Below, piece by piece: positions 16,865-26,054 of a DNA stretch of 64,000 bases (the stretch's first letter is position 1; each line of letters starts with the position of its first letter). The notes beneath the pieces were generated by a model. It had not been told where the DNA came from. It saw only the letters and a list, made by a program, of their open reading frames with translations, and made no database searches. Where the stretch lies: positions 20,006 to 84,005 of the forward strand of contig JBBDRB010000092.1 in assembly GCA_040905685.1 (NCBI GenBank), given 5' to 3'. A program made the translations under genes and the position numbers. The stretch comes from JBBDMU01 sp040905685 (lineage in GTDB: Bacteria; Bacteroidota; Rhodothermia; Balneolales; Natronogracilivirgulaceae).

Positions 16865-18241
16865 ATGAAGAAAACGGTTGTTTTAAATGTCGTCGGACTC
16901 ACACCCGATCTCATCGGGAAGGACACTCCTTTCTTGTCGGGCTGGTTTGAAAAAAACCGGATCAGGCCGGTGGGTTCCGTGCTGCCGGCCGTTACCTGTT
17001 CGGCCCAGGCCACCTATCTTACCGGGGTCATGCCTTCCCGGCACGGCATTGTCGGAAACGGCTGGTATTTTCGCGACATGGATGAGATAAAATTCTGGAG
17101 GCAATCCAATAAGCTGATTCAGGCACCCCGGATCTGGGATAAGGCAAAACAACATGATCCGGATTTTACCTGTGCCAACCTGTTCTGGTGGTACAATATG
17201 AATTCAACCGTGGATTATCTGGTGACCCCACGGCCTGTCTACCGGGCTGACGGGGTAAAAATCCCCGATATTCTGACCGACCCGGCTCCCCTGAGGGACG
17301 AACTGCAGGGAGAGCTTGGCCCGTTCCCTTTGTTTAAATTCTGGGGACCTGCCACCGATATCACTTCCACCCGGTGGATTGCCGATGCGACCCTGTTAAC
17401 CGATAAGAAATACGACCCAACGCTGACCCTTGTCTATTTGCCCCACCTTGATTACAACCTTCAGCGCCTGGGTCCGCTGGATCCGGCCATCAGCAAAGAC
17501 CTGTCAGAGATTGACGGGGTTTGTGAACAACTCATACGCTATTACGAACAAGGCCATACCCGGGTCATTGTGCTTTCGGAATATGGCATTGCCCCCGTCA
17601 GCAAACCCGTTTCCCTGAACCGGACTCTGCGCCGGGAAGGCTACATTACCGTAAGGGAAGAAATGGGACAGGAAATCCTGATTCCCGGCAGCAGCCGGGC
17701 ATTTGTGGTAGCCGACCACCAGATCGCCCACATCTATATCAGGAACAGCGAAGATGTCGAACCTGTCCGCAGGCTGCTGGGTCCCGTTGAGGGTGTCGAA
17801 GCCATTCTGGATGAGGACGGGAAAAAGAAATACGGGCTGGATCATGACCGTTCCGGTGAACTGGTCGCCCTGGCAGAACCCGACGCCTGGTTCACCTATT
17901 ATTACTGGCTGGACGATGACAAAGCGCCGGATTTTGCACCCAATGTGGATATCCACAACAAGCCCGGCTATGATCCTGCCGAGTTGTTTGTAGATCCTGG
18001 AATACGCTTTCCCCGGGTTAAGGCCGGCAGGAGACTCCTGCAAAAAAAACTGGGCTTCCGTTATGTAATGGATCTGATACCCATTGAAGGATCGCTGGTT
18101 AAAGGTTCTCACGGGCGGCATGCCGCATCAGATGGAACCGGTCCGCTGCTGGCCTCCAATGCCCCCGGCCTGATTAAGGACCCGTCTCTCCGCCCTACCG
18201 ATGTACATGATGTGATCTGGGCCCATTTAACGGAAGATTGA
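16865..18241 (+). CDS. eboF: EboF, alkaline phosphatase/nucleotide pyrophosphatase family protein
   Basis: This protein (458 residues) has the phosphodiesterase/pyrophosphatase fold. Thr44 in LPAVTCSAQATYLTG is the expected nucleophile, next to MPSRHGIVGNGWYF. Metal-binding acids and histidines recur in YLPHLDYNLQ, LSEYGIAP, VADHQIAHIYI and KGSHGRHAASDG. No signal peptide is present, so it should act in the cytosol. In ebo clusters it closes the operon. Here it ends seven bases before the convergent ThuA-like gene, with no terminator between them. Confidence 0.88.
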   Translation: MKKTVVLNVVGLTPDLIGKDTPFLSGWFEKNRIRPVGSVLPAVTCSAQATYLTGVMPSRHGIVGNGWYFRDMDEIKFWRQSNKLIQAPRIWDKAKQHDPDFTCANLFWWYNMNSTVDYLVTPRPVYRADGVKIPDILTDPAPLRDELQGELGPFPLFKFWGPATDITSTRWIADATLLTDKKYDPTLTLVYLPHLDYNLQRLGPLDPAISKDLSEIDGVCEQLIRYYEQGHTRVIVLSEYGIAPVSKPVSLNRTLRREGYITVREEMGQEILIPGSSRAFVVADHQIAHIYIRNSEDVEPVRRLLGPVEGVEAILDEDGKKKYGLDHDRSGELVALAEPDAWFTYYYWLDDDKAPDFAPNVDIHNKPGYDPAELFVDPGIRFPRVKAGRRLLQKKLGFRYVMDLIPIEGSLVKGSHGRHAASDGTGPLLASNAPGLIKDPSLRPTDVHDVIWAHLTED

Positions 18242-18248
18242 ACCCCGG

Positions 18249-18965
18249 TTAATTTTTCAGATACCCTATGCTATTTTTAAGCATGGCAGTGTAAGCCTCA
18301 TGTTCATGGGAATCACCGTCATGGCCCAGGGTGATGCATACGACCCGGCCGTCGCCATGACCGAGCGTCCATGCTACGGGATACTCATTGCCGGTTCCGG
18401 GTTCGATCCCGACGGCCAGGACATGTATATCCGGGCCATCCTCATCCTTTTCAAAACGGTAAAGTTCATCGGTAATCCTGAATGTATCCGGAACGGACTG
18501 CATCACGGGATGATCATGATCGACCACCTTCACTTCAAATTCCCCCAGGGGTCCGTGTCCGTTAGCCCCCCCACCGACAAGATCGCGGTTGAACTCAGGC
18601 CAGTCCGGCCAGCTGTACCAGGTTGCGGCATGAACCAGCAACAACCCGTTACCTGAGCCGGTAAAATTGAAAATCCCCTGGCGGAGCGAAGGGTCTTCAA
18701 GAGGCTGATTATTATTCATATATAAGACATCGGTGGACTCAAGCCCCGGTAGGACAGTCCCGGGATCGTCGGTATACCGCACGCGGGTACCGGTGGCTGC
18801 AAGGGTGGTGGAATCGGCAAGGTTAAACCAGGTGTCAAAGTCGTGATGCTCACCTCCGCCCAGTATGAGTACCCTTGCCGCCTCGCCGGACCGGGAGGCC
18901 CCGTCGCTGCAGGAACTCAGGAACGGCAGCAAGGCCGCAAAAAGGATGCCCCCGAGTATTTTCAT
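18249..18965 (-). CDS. ThuA-domain lipoprotein
   Basis: The protein has a lipoprotein signal (PFLSSC) and a ThuA/trehalose-utilisation-like domain with a class-I amidotransferase-like fold. Motifs are RVLILGGGEHHDF, LLLVHAATWYSWPDWPEF, GGGANGHGPLGEF and ITLGHDGDSH. ThuA proteins are linked to disaccharide catabolism in Rhizobium, but their chemistry is undefined. The longer frame starts at 18992. I choose ATG at 18965 (MKILGGIL), which gives a clean signal peptide and 238 residues. It lies 51 bases downstream of an MFS transporter on the same strand, consistent with a sugar-use pair. Confidence 0.82.
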   Translation of the reverse strand: MKILGGILFAALLPFLSSCSDGASRSGEAARVLILGGGEHHDFDTWFNLADSTTLAATGTRVRYTDDPGTVLPGLESTDVLYMNNNQPLEDPSLRQGIFNFTGSGNGLLLVHAATWYSWPDWPEFNRDLVGGGANGHGPLGEFEVKVVDHDHPVMQSVPDTFRITDELYRFEKDEDGPDIHVLAVGIEPGTGNEYPVAWTLGHGDGRVVCITLGHDGDSHEHEAYTAMLKNSIGYLKN

Positions 18966-19016
18966 CGTGTGATCTCTTCGAAATGCTTTCATGATAAAAC
19001 CCTTTGTTGATATCGG

Positions 19017-20594
19017 TTAGACGGCATCCTTGCCGGTGACTTTCTCCAGCTTGACTGCCCGGTATCCGCCCTGTTGCTTATCCCTGATAAACATAACCAG
19101 GAACACGACAGCCACCAGGAACGCTATGGGCGCCACCCAGAGAAATGACATCCTCCCCCCGTAATTATCGGCCGGACGAAGTATAGTGAAGGCCTCGGCG
19201 ATGAGTGCTTCCTCCTGATCCAGCCCGGTATCCAGCAAGGCACGCAGTGCATTTCCGGTGTAATTGCCGTGAAGCTCGCCCGTATCTCTAAAATAAGCAA
19301 GCGCCTGGACGGCCGGATCCAGGGCATTTCGGACATCGGCGGCCCGGTATCCCAGCCCGGCCAGCGCTTCGGGATCACCGGACGCGGCAGCGGCGGCGGC
19401 CACATAAGCCGGAAAACGATTTTCTACCTGCTCCAGAACGGCTACGGTCTGGGTTTCATTTAACGCATCGGGAAGGTAACGGTCGGCAATTTCGCCCATC
19501 ATAGCATTTGAGCCGCCGGCGGCAAAAAAGCCCACCCCTATTAACAGGACGATTCCCAGAGAACCGGCCTGGGGGAAGCGTTCACTCATCAGGCCTACCA
19601 GCGTGGGAAAACAGAAAGCAATGCCACAGGCAAAAACCGTAGCGGAAACCAGCAGCGGAAAGGTTTCTGTTTCGAAATAACTGAACATCAAAAGTCCGAT
19701 GCCGGTCAGCACCGAGGATCCCAGGAGCATGCCCGTCGGTGAAAACCGTTCTACAAACGGACCGGCAAACATGCGAAGTACCATCATCAACCCGCTTATC
19801 CATACCAGTACCAGCATGCCATGGAGTCCGGCGGCCTGAAGCACCTCAGGGATCCAGCGCATGGGTCCCATTTCAAAGGACAGGGTAAACATTTTCAGGA
19901 TGATCAGTCCCCATACGAGTGGATGCGTCAGGGTATACCTGAACATGTCACCGATGGGTATGCCCGCAGCCGCTGTTTCCGTTTCCGGGAATTTCTCCGG
20001 CAGCACCATGTACCCGTACAGGAATACCGGGATATAGATTACCGCTATCTGTAAGGTCCAGTGACCAATATTAACCGGTCCGACGGTACCGGCCTGAACC
20101 ATGAGCCATCCGATGAGTCCGCCCAATACCATGCCTCCCGGGAAAAATGCATGGAAATGATTTAGTTTGGTCGTCTTATTATCAGGGAACAGGGCTGCCG
20201 TTAACGGATTGCCCGAAACTTCGATCAATCCGTTGCCTGCCCCGAAACCTATGGCACCCAGAAACAGGATCCAGAAACCGGCCGGATCACCGGCAAACGG
20301 ATAGGCCAGCAAAAAGAGGGTGACCCCGGAAAGATGACCGACAAAGGCTCCTTTGGTTGTTTTTTTTAAGCCGATCTTCTCCATAAAAGGCCCGAAGACC
20401 AACAGGCCAAGGGCCATCCCCCAAAGGGCTGCACCGCCGATATACCCTACATGGGCATTGGTCAGGATGAATTCGGTTTTCAGCTGCTGGAGAATATTAC
20501 TGACCAGCACAAATGAAAATGCGGTGGGCAATAACGCCAGGCAGATACCGGTAAATAATTTCTTACGATTGATGCCGTCTGAGCCTTCTTTCAT
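19017..20594 (-). CDS. Major facilitator superfamily transporter, sugar type
   Basis: This is a 525-residue polytopic membrane protein with about 12 helices and MFS-type loops (GFGAGNGLIEVSGNPLTAALFPD, NHFHAFFPGGMVLGG), resembling fucose/glucose-type and ThuA-linked transporters. A hydrophilic insert of roughly 100 residues (from about YLPDALNETQTV to RPADNYGGRM) precedes the last helix. Such loops are common in Bacteroidota sugar transporters of this kind. Substrate cannot be inferred. It is followed on the same strand by the ThuA lipoprotein. Confidence 0.85.
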   Translation of the reverse strand: MKEGSDGINRKKLFTGICLALLPTAFSFVLVSNILQQLKTEFILTNAHVGYIGGAALWGMALGLLVFGPFMEKIGLKKTTKGAFVGHLSGVTLFLLAYPFAGDPAGFWILFLGAIGFGAGNGLIEVSGNPLTAALFPDNKTTKLNHFHAFFPGGMVLGGLIGWLMVQAGTVGPVNIGHWTLQIAVIYIPVFLYGYMVLPEKFPETETAAAGIPIGDMFRYTLTHPLVWGLIILKMFTLSFEMGPMRWIPEVLQAAGLHGMLVLVWISGLMMVLRMFAGPFVERFSPTGMLLGSSVLTGIGLLMFSYFETETFPLLVSATVFACGIAFCFPTLVGLMSERFPQAGSLGIVLLIGVGFFAAGGSNAMMGEIADRYLPDALNETQTVAVLEQVENRFPAYVAAAAAASGDPEALAGLGYRAADVRNALDPAVQALAYFRDTGELHGNYTGNALRALLDTGLDQEEALIAEAFTILRPADNYGGRMSFLWVAPIAFLVAVVFLVMFIRDKQQGGYRAVKLEKVTGKDAV

Positions 20595-20819
20595 ATTTTT
20601 ATCTCTTTATTGATAATGAGTATCAGGGTCTTGAACCGTCACAGGACTCCTTCACTGTGCAAGCCAGATTAATATACTAAAAGTCAGATAATATACAACC
20701 TGAACACGTTTCACCAGCCGGGAATATTAACTAAAATAAATCTATCTGAACTAGGGGTAAACATGGCGCTTAGTTGTAATGCAATCAGATGAGCAGAAAC
20801 AACAATCAACTTCCAAGCC

Positions 20820-21035
20820 ATGAGACCTGCATCCAATATTATACTGATCTTATTCATGATGTTCTTCCTATCATGTTCACTGGTGATGCTGGCTTCTACG
20901 GAACAAAATCGGGCCGACATCCATGACGAATGGTCGGAAACCTTGCCTGATACGATGGGAGAACTGGAACTGCGATATAACCTGCAGAACAAAGACATCA
21001 GGAATACCGGCATCCGTAAAGGGGTTCCTGATTAA
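20820..21035 (+). CDS. Small membrane or lipoprotein-like ORF, uncertain
   Basis: This 71-residue reading frame has a hydrophobic N-terminus with a weak lipobox-like FFLSC, then a charged tail (RADIHDEWSETLPDTMGELE). It has no recognised family. It is the only reasonable gene in the 547-base gap between the MFS transporter and the TonB receptor, and it is followed at 71 bases by a good terminator on its strand, which supports expression. No ribosome binding site is obvious. The 225 bases upstream (20595-20819) show nothing else. Confidence 0.4.
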   Translation: MRPASNIILILFMMFFLSCSLVMLASTEQNRADIHDEWSETLPDTMGELELRYNLQNKDIRNTGIRKGVPD

Positions 21036-21105
21036 AAAGAAACACGACTGGATACGGTATGGAATTATTTGTGGATTATAATTCTTGCCTTATCCATCTG
21101 CCAAA

Positions 21106-21143
21106 AGCCGGCCGGAACCCCTAACCGAGCCGGCTTTTTTTTT
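21106..21143. terminator. Bidirectional intrinsic terminator
   Basis: AGCCGGC (21106-21112) and GCCGGCT (21129-21135) form a 7-bp stem, with T residues to 21143 on the plus side. On the minus strand the same stem is followed by TTTT, downstream of the TonB receptor stop at 21144-21142. It serves both convergent transcripts. Confidence 0.8.
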
Positions 21144-23793
21144 AAAATGAGAAGACTACTTCGAAGGACGGATGAAACCCCAGATCGTAAACATCAACGG
21201 GGATGGTTGAGAGCCGGGAAATTGAACGGCTGTCGTCAATGGCCAGGCTGTATTCTCTGTACCAGGTATTCTTGTTGTTGAACAGGTTAAAAACGGAAAA
21301 CTTCATATCGACCCGGCTTTCCTCGGTAAATGACCGGGTGTATTGCATGGAAATGTCAAAGCGCCGGTAGTTGGAAAGGCGATCCTCCCTTTGTTCTCCG
21401 GTTTGGGCCAGCCTGTTAGGCGCCCCCGAGGCCAGGTTCCATGACAGGCTGGCCTGGAGATCCTGCATGAGTTCAAGCTCAATCGTCGCCGAATAACGGT
21501 GGCGCCGGTCCCAATCCGCATAAAATGGGTTGCCGTCATACAAGTAAAGATTTTGCAAAATCATCTCGGAGATCGTGTAGGTCTGGCTAACTGTTATAAA
21601 TTGGTTCAGCGAATTCCTCATTAAAAACTCAATCCCTTTACCGGTGCCCTCGTTTTCATGGAACCATGGAGTATGTGCAAATGCATTACTCAGAGACTGG
21701 GTATTGACCTCATGCAGACGCTGATTATGGTATTTTTTGAAATAGGTTTCAACTTGAAGATAACTATGGCTGAACGGCTTGATGTAGATCCCTGCAGAAT
21801 AATGATTAACCGAAGAAGGCGGCTGATCGGTGTCACTCAGGACCCAAACATCTGACGTTACGGCGTGGGCAAACCCTACCCTGTGCAGGAACTGGTAATT
21901 CCGGCTATAGCCGGCACCCAGGGTAACCGGCGACTCAGGAAATAACCGCAGCTTAACCCTTGGTGACCATTTCAGATATTTTCCGGCTGAATAAAACTGA
22001 AACCGGCTTCCGGTCTGCAGGCGCACCTGTTCTGATTTGATGATTTCCAGGTGGGCAAAAGCATCAATCTGGCTGGACCGTGATAGTTTTAGAAAACCCG
22101 GCCGGTCAAATGATTCCTCGAAGTAATCACCCATATAATAAAACCAGGCAGCTCCAAAAGTCGCCGAAAACATGGTAAAATCAACATCAAAAGTTTGTTT
22201 GGCCTTTATTTCATTCAGGGTGCTCTCGTTGTAAAAGGGATAGGTAAACATGCTTACCTGATTCATATTACCCTGATTGGTTATTCGGGTATACACAAAA
22301 TCATCTTTGGTGTAGGAAGTTTCATAGGCGCTGATTCCGGCCATGGTCTGGCTGAAGATCCCTCCCCCGAACTCCCTTTGGTACTGTATGCTGGCTACCA
22401 GATTGCCCCAATCGTTAACGGTCTCTACATTCTGGGCTTCAATGAAGATATCCGGATTAATTATCCGGGCATTTCTGAACGCCGTTTGCCTTGTATAATC
22501 CCCCCCATAATAGGCACTGGCCATTAAACGGCTGCCGGAGGAGCTTTCATGGTAAATTTTCCCGTGCAAATCCAGAAAACGGACCTCGGAATCACCGGGA
22601 TCAACTACCTCTGCATTCAGGTCGGTTAGATTGTCAGCCAGTACATTGCGGGGTCTGTCAATATCCAGTCCCCATTTTATCAGGTAGGGATTGTTGAACC
22701 AGCTAATCGTATTCATAAACGAATGCCTGGCCGATAGCAGCCAGCTGCTGCCCTGGTTCAGGGGGCCTTCAGCCGTCGCCTTTACACTCGAATTGCTTAA
22801 GCCGGCATTGGTATTAAATCCTTGCTGTGATCCTGTTCGTGTGAGTAAAGACAGTGTACCGCCGGTCGATGCCTGATATATGGCGGGCGTAACGTCATAA
22901 AAAAAATTATTGGTTTGTATGGCATCATCGTTAAAGCTGTCGAGCAGGCCAAAAAGGTGGTTCTGGTTGAAAATGCTCATACCATCCAGAATAACCTGAA
23001 ACCCATCCGGATTGCTGCCGCGTATATTCAGGCCTTCGTTCATGGCTGTATTTAAACTTACCGAGGGCAGTACCTGCAGGGATCGAACAGCATTGCTTTC
23101 CCCTAACGGGCTGAATTTACCGGTATTGACCAGATTGGCAATGCTTGAATCCTTGGAAGCGTAGTAGGAAACGTCTGTTATGAGGATATTCATACCCTGT
23201 ATCACTTTGGGTGACAAGCGAATTGTGAGCCCGCGTATACTCGGGTATTCTTTCAGGTTCAGGGTGATCTCCCTGGGTTCATATCCAACATAAGAGGCCT
23301 TGATATTCCAGACCGAATCGCTGTTTTCCCTGGTTATCCGGAAAGATCCTGTACTGTTGGCAATGACACCGTTTGCCCTTTCGTCTGTCCAGGAAAGTGT
23401 GGCATAGGGCAGCCGTTCTCCGGTATGGCTATCCACTACCTGGCCGGAAACCTCAACGAAACCCAAAAAATCGGGAAAAACCGTAGCCTCCAGCAGCAGG
23501 ATCTGAGAACGGTTGTCATCAAGCAGAACATCGACTGAATAGGGTTTTAACTGTTCGCGAAGTTCCCCGATAAGGTTATCGTCATCCAGGTCCAGTGTCA
23601 CCCGAATATTATTTATTAGGCTTTCACGATATAAAAACCGGAGTTGAGTATCGGCCTGCAATTTAGCAATTACATTCAGCAGCGGCACATCTTCAATCTT
23701 CTGGGCTTTAACATGGGAACCCAGCCCCAAAAAAAAAATGAGAAATGTTATAGTTATTCCATAATACAGATTACGCCAATGGAAATCGGGCAT
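21142..23793 (-). CDS. STN-domain TonB-dependent receptor (FecA-like signalling transporter)
   Basis: This 883-residue outer-membrane protein has a signal peptide, then an STN domain (about 38-100, LLNVIAKLQADTQLRFLYRE) that talks to FecR. A carboxypeptidase-regulatory-like domain follows (about 113-200, VSGQVVDSHTGERLPYATLSW), then a plug domain (about 205-310, LNIRGSNPDGFQVILDGM), then a 22-strand barrel ending in FEVVFSF. The substrate is not deducible. There is no SusD partner, so glycan uptake is unlikely to follow the Sus model. Its ATG overlaps the fecR stop (ATGA), and it terminates at a bidirectional hairpin. Confidence 0.9.
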   Translation of the reverse strand: MPDFHWRNLYYGITITFLIFFLGLGSHVKAQKIEDVPLLNVIAKLQADTQLRFLYRESLINNIRVTLDLDDDNLIGELREQLKPYSVDVLLDDNRSQILLLEATVFPDFLGFVEVSGQVVDSHTGERLPYATLSWTDERANGVIANSTGSFRITRENSDSVWNIKASYVGYEPREITLNLKEYPSIRGLTIRLSPKVIQGMNILITDVSYYASKDSSIANLVNTGKFSPLGESNAVRSLQVLPSVSLNTAMNEGLNIRGSNPDGFQVILDGMSIFNQNHLFGLLDSFNDDAIQTNNFFYDVTPAIYQASTGGTLSLLTRTGSQQGFNTNAGLSNSSVKATAEGPLNQGSSWLLSARHSFMNTISWFNNPYLIKWGLDIDRPRNVLADNLTDLNAEVVDPGDSEVRFLDLHGKIYHESSSGSRLMASAYYGGDYTRQTAFRNARIINPDIFIEAQNVETVNDWGNLVASIQYQREFGGGIFSQTMAGISAYETSYTKDDFVYTRITNQGNMNQVSMFTYPFYNESTLNEIKAKQTFDVDFTMFSATFGAAWFYYMGDYFEESFDRPGFLKLSRSSQIDAFAHLEIIKSEQVRLQTGSRFQFYSAGKYLKWSPRVKLRLFPESPVTLGAGYSRNYQFLHRVGFAHAVTSDVWVLSDTDQPPSSVNHYSAGIYIKPFSHSYLQVETYFKKYHNQRLHEVNTQSLSNAFAHTPWFHENEGTGKGIEFLMRNSLNQFITVSQTYTISEMILQNLYLYDGNPFYADWDRRHRYSATIELELMQDLQASLSWNLASGAPNRLAQTGEQREDRLSNYRRFDISMQYTRSFTEESRVDMKFSVFNLFNNKNTWYREYSLAIDDSRSISRLSTIPVDVYDLGFHPSFEVVFSF

Positions 23794-24749
23794 CAGTTAG
23801 GTATAAACGTATATTTTATATCATCATCCGTAATAAACCGTCCGTTCAGGACCGTTCCAAGGTCATTCAGACTTTGTTTTTGATCTTCCAAAGAGATGGC
23901 TCCGCCTAATACATCACTTGTTATCGCCTCGGGGGCTTCTATTGAAATCTGAAAATGATGCTCCAGCTCTTTGAATATGTAATTTACGGAACGGCTGTTA
24001 AAAAGCAACTCATTCCGGGTCCAATCAAGAAATTCATCAATATCGGCCACTTTCGGCTTTAACAAACCCTCATTCGTGCTGATAGATGAAGATTGGCCGG
24101 GTTGCAGGACAATGAAATCCCGCCGGTCGGCCGTCTCAAAACGCACCTCACCTTCTTCAAGAAAGATCTGTGTCAATTCCCCCCAGTCACGCATGACAAA
24201 TCGCGTACCCAAAACCTCAGCCCGGCCGTGTTCCGATTCAACGGTAAACATACGGTCGGGACGACTGGCAACAGAGAAATATCCCTCTCCTTTAAGCCTG
24301 TACCGCTGTTCGGTTTCATTTTCCCGGATCATATAGAAGCTGGAATGTGGCCGCAGCGTCACCTCACTGCCACCCTGCAGCTGAAGGGATTCGATCTGGG
24401 CGCCGCTGCTGGCCAACAGCGTCGGCTGGTTGCTTTGGTAATTATAGTACGCTGCGATGAACACGGCTATTAGCAAGGTTGCTGCTGTAGCCCAAACCTT
24501 GGTTTTATTTGCCAGGTTATAGATTTTTACGGTTACCGGCATCGTTTCGCCGGCTATGCGGTCCCAGACGTTCCTGCCACCGGCCGGGATGGAAAGCTCT
24601 TCGGTCCGGTTCTTTTGTTTGTATGCCATCAATGCCGGCATCAGCGGATCTTCAATTTCCGCCGGGTTCCTGTGGCTTTCCAGGGTTTGCCCGAGCTTCT
24701 GAGCTAATTGCAGGTCCGGATCGTTTTCAGGTATTTGATTATTTTTCAT
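23793..24749 (-). CDS. FecR-family anti-sigma factor
   Basis: The 318-residue protein has a cytoplasmic N-terminus that would hold the ECF sigma factor, one membrane helix (about residues 84-105, VWATAATLLIAVFIAAYY), a FecR periplasmic domain (QLQGGSEVTLRPHSSF, RYRLKGEGYFSV, GTRFVMRDW, LEEGEVRF) and a C-terminal DUF4974-like domain (LLFNSRSVNYIFKELEHHFQISI) that contacts the receptor's STN domain. It is translationally coupled to the receptor. A DUF5666 lipoprotein gene separates it from the sigma factor. Confidence 0.9.
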   Translation of the reverse strand: MKNNQIPENDPDLQLAQKLGQTLESHRNPAEIEDPLMPALMAYKQKNRTEELSIPAGGRNVWDRIAGETMPVTVKIYNLANKTKVWATAATLLIAVFIAAYYNYQSNQPTLLASSGAQIESLQLQGGSEVTLRPHSSFYMIRENETEQRYRLKGEGYFSVASRPDRMFTVESEHGRAEVLGTRFVMRDWGELTQIFLEEGEVRFETADRRDFIVLQPGQSSSISTNEGLLKPKVADIDEFLDWTRNELLFNSRSVNYIFKELEHHFQISIEAPEAITSDVLGGAISLEDQKQSLNDLGTVLNGRFITDDDIKYTFIPN

Positions 24750-24813
24750 GATTTATCCATTTATACAAAATGACAGGGGACCCGCCATTTTTGTGATGAT
24801 TGTATCATCAGCT

Positions 24814-25998
24814 TTAATCTCGTTGTGTTCTGAATTCAACTTCCGTTGCGGTATAGTTGTGTGACCTTCCCTTTCGGTCTAACTTACCGTGAGCCTCTAC
24901 GGTAATATCAGCCTTTATGGCCTCCCTGACTTCCTTCAGGCTGGCAAATTCCGATTGCTTCAGAAAACGGGTATTCTCGTCAACCCGAACCCTTTTGCTG
25001 TTGAATAAAATGAAAAAACCGGCCCCTTCATTAACCGAACTGACATTACCCATCAGGTCATCGTCACTCAGGACCGGCGAACTCATATCCGGTGAGTTAT
25101 CCATAAGCGTGAGCGTAAATATTTGGTTAAAATTCCTGAATTTCAACAGGGCCGTACCATCACCCGTCAACTCAACATTACCGGTAAGTCTGGTTTCTGA
25201 ATCCTGGTCGGGGGTCAGCACATATTCCAGTCCGCCGGTCACCCCTTGCCTGAAATTATGATGATCTTCAAAATGGGTTTTGTTAACCTGGACGTTAAGC
25301 AACTTAATTTTAATGGAATAATCATCGCTCGAAAAAGCCTCCTTTTCGGCATTGATGCCTTCCAGCCTGCCCTGACCTTCATAATTTCCTTCTATGGTGA
25401 GGGATGGAGAATCGAAGGCCAACCCGTCGATCCGGTAGTTATCGGCTCTTTGGTAGGTTGAATAATTGACGGCCAGCCCGTTTTCATAGGTAGTGATCGA
25501 TCCGGTGCGCTCACCGGAGAAATCAATGATCTCAATCTTATCCCGGTTTGCCCCGGGGTAGCGGATTGGTTCCGCTGAATTATCGTAGAAAACATACGAC
25601 AATCTCGCCTGGGTCTCTTTTTCGATCCCATCCTCCGAAGTCTGCCTGTTCAGTGTAATTTCATGCTTACCCGTCTCTTCAATATATTCGTAGGCATATT
25701 CCGGGTCTTCGGTGAGAGAATCAGAATCACCGGAGCGCTTCAAAAGCTGGTCTGAAATGGCTTCCCTAAACCCTTCTGCTGACGGCGTTTCAAAGGCGTC
25801 ATTCAGGCTTGCAATAACCCCGTCTGTCTTTTCGGAGAGGGATTCACCTATTATGCGGCTGGCTATGTAAAGGTCTGCCTTGCTTTCCGGACCGTCCGGC
25901 AATATGGTTTGTTGCCCGTCTATAGATTCGAGCCCGTCTACGGTGCACCCAACTAAGATGAGCGCCACCAGATACGTTGATAGTGGAAATGCTTTCAC
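24814..25998 (-). CDS. DUF5666-containing lipoprotein inserted in the sigma/anti-sigma operon
   Basis: This 394-residue lipoprotein (lipobox LVGC) has three regions: an acidic helical part, a central beta-rich part with repeated short strands, and a C-terminal DUF5666-like OB module (KRVRVDENTRFLKQSEF, ADITVEAHGKLDRKGR, YTATEVEF). DUF5666 modules have no known biochemical function. It sits between the ECF sigma factor (56 bases upstream) and fecR (64 bases downstream), so it is probably in the same transcript. It could be a surface or periplasmic sensor accessory, but that is inference from position. Confidence 0.78.
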   Translation of the reverse strand: MKAFPLSTYLVALILVGCTVDGLESIDGQQTILPDGPESKADLYIASRIIGESLSEKTDGVIASLNDAFETPSAEGFREAISDQLLKRSGDSDSLTEDPEYAYEYIEETGKHEITLNRQTSEDGIEKETQARLSYVFYDNSAEPIRYPGANRDKIEIIDFSGERTGSITTYENGLAVNYSTYQRADNYRIDGLAFDSPSLTIEGNYEGQGRLEGINAEKEAFSSDDYSIKIKLLNVQVNKTHFEDHHNFRQGVTGGLEYVLTPDQDSETRLTGNVELTGDGTALLKFRNFNQIFTLTLMDNSPDMSSPVLSDDDLMGNVSSVNEGAGFFILFNSKRVRVDENTRFLKQSEFASLKEVREAIKADITVEAHGKLDRKGRSHNYTATEVEFRTQRD

Positions 25999-26054
25999 AA
26001 TACGGAGTTTAATGCGTGTTATATCAGTTATACAATTTTAACCCTGTTTTACCC

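Noticed and set aside
17504..18121. 205-codon minus-strand frame in eboF
   Set aside because: It mirrors eboF in the complementary strand; the plus-strand protein has phosphatase motifs and fits the ebo operon.
20711..21013. 100-codon minus-strand frame overlapping the small 71-codon gene
   Set aside because: It has no signal peptide or motif, and the terminator arrangement favours the plus-strand frame.
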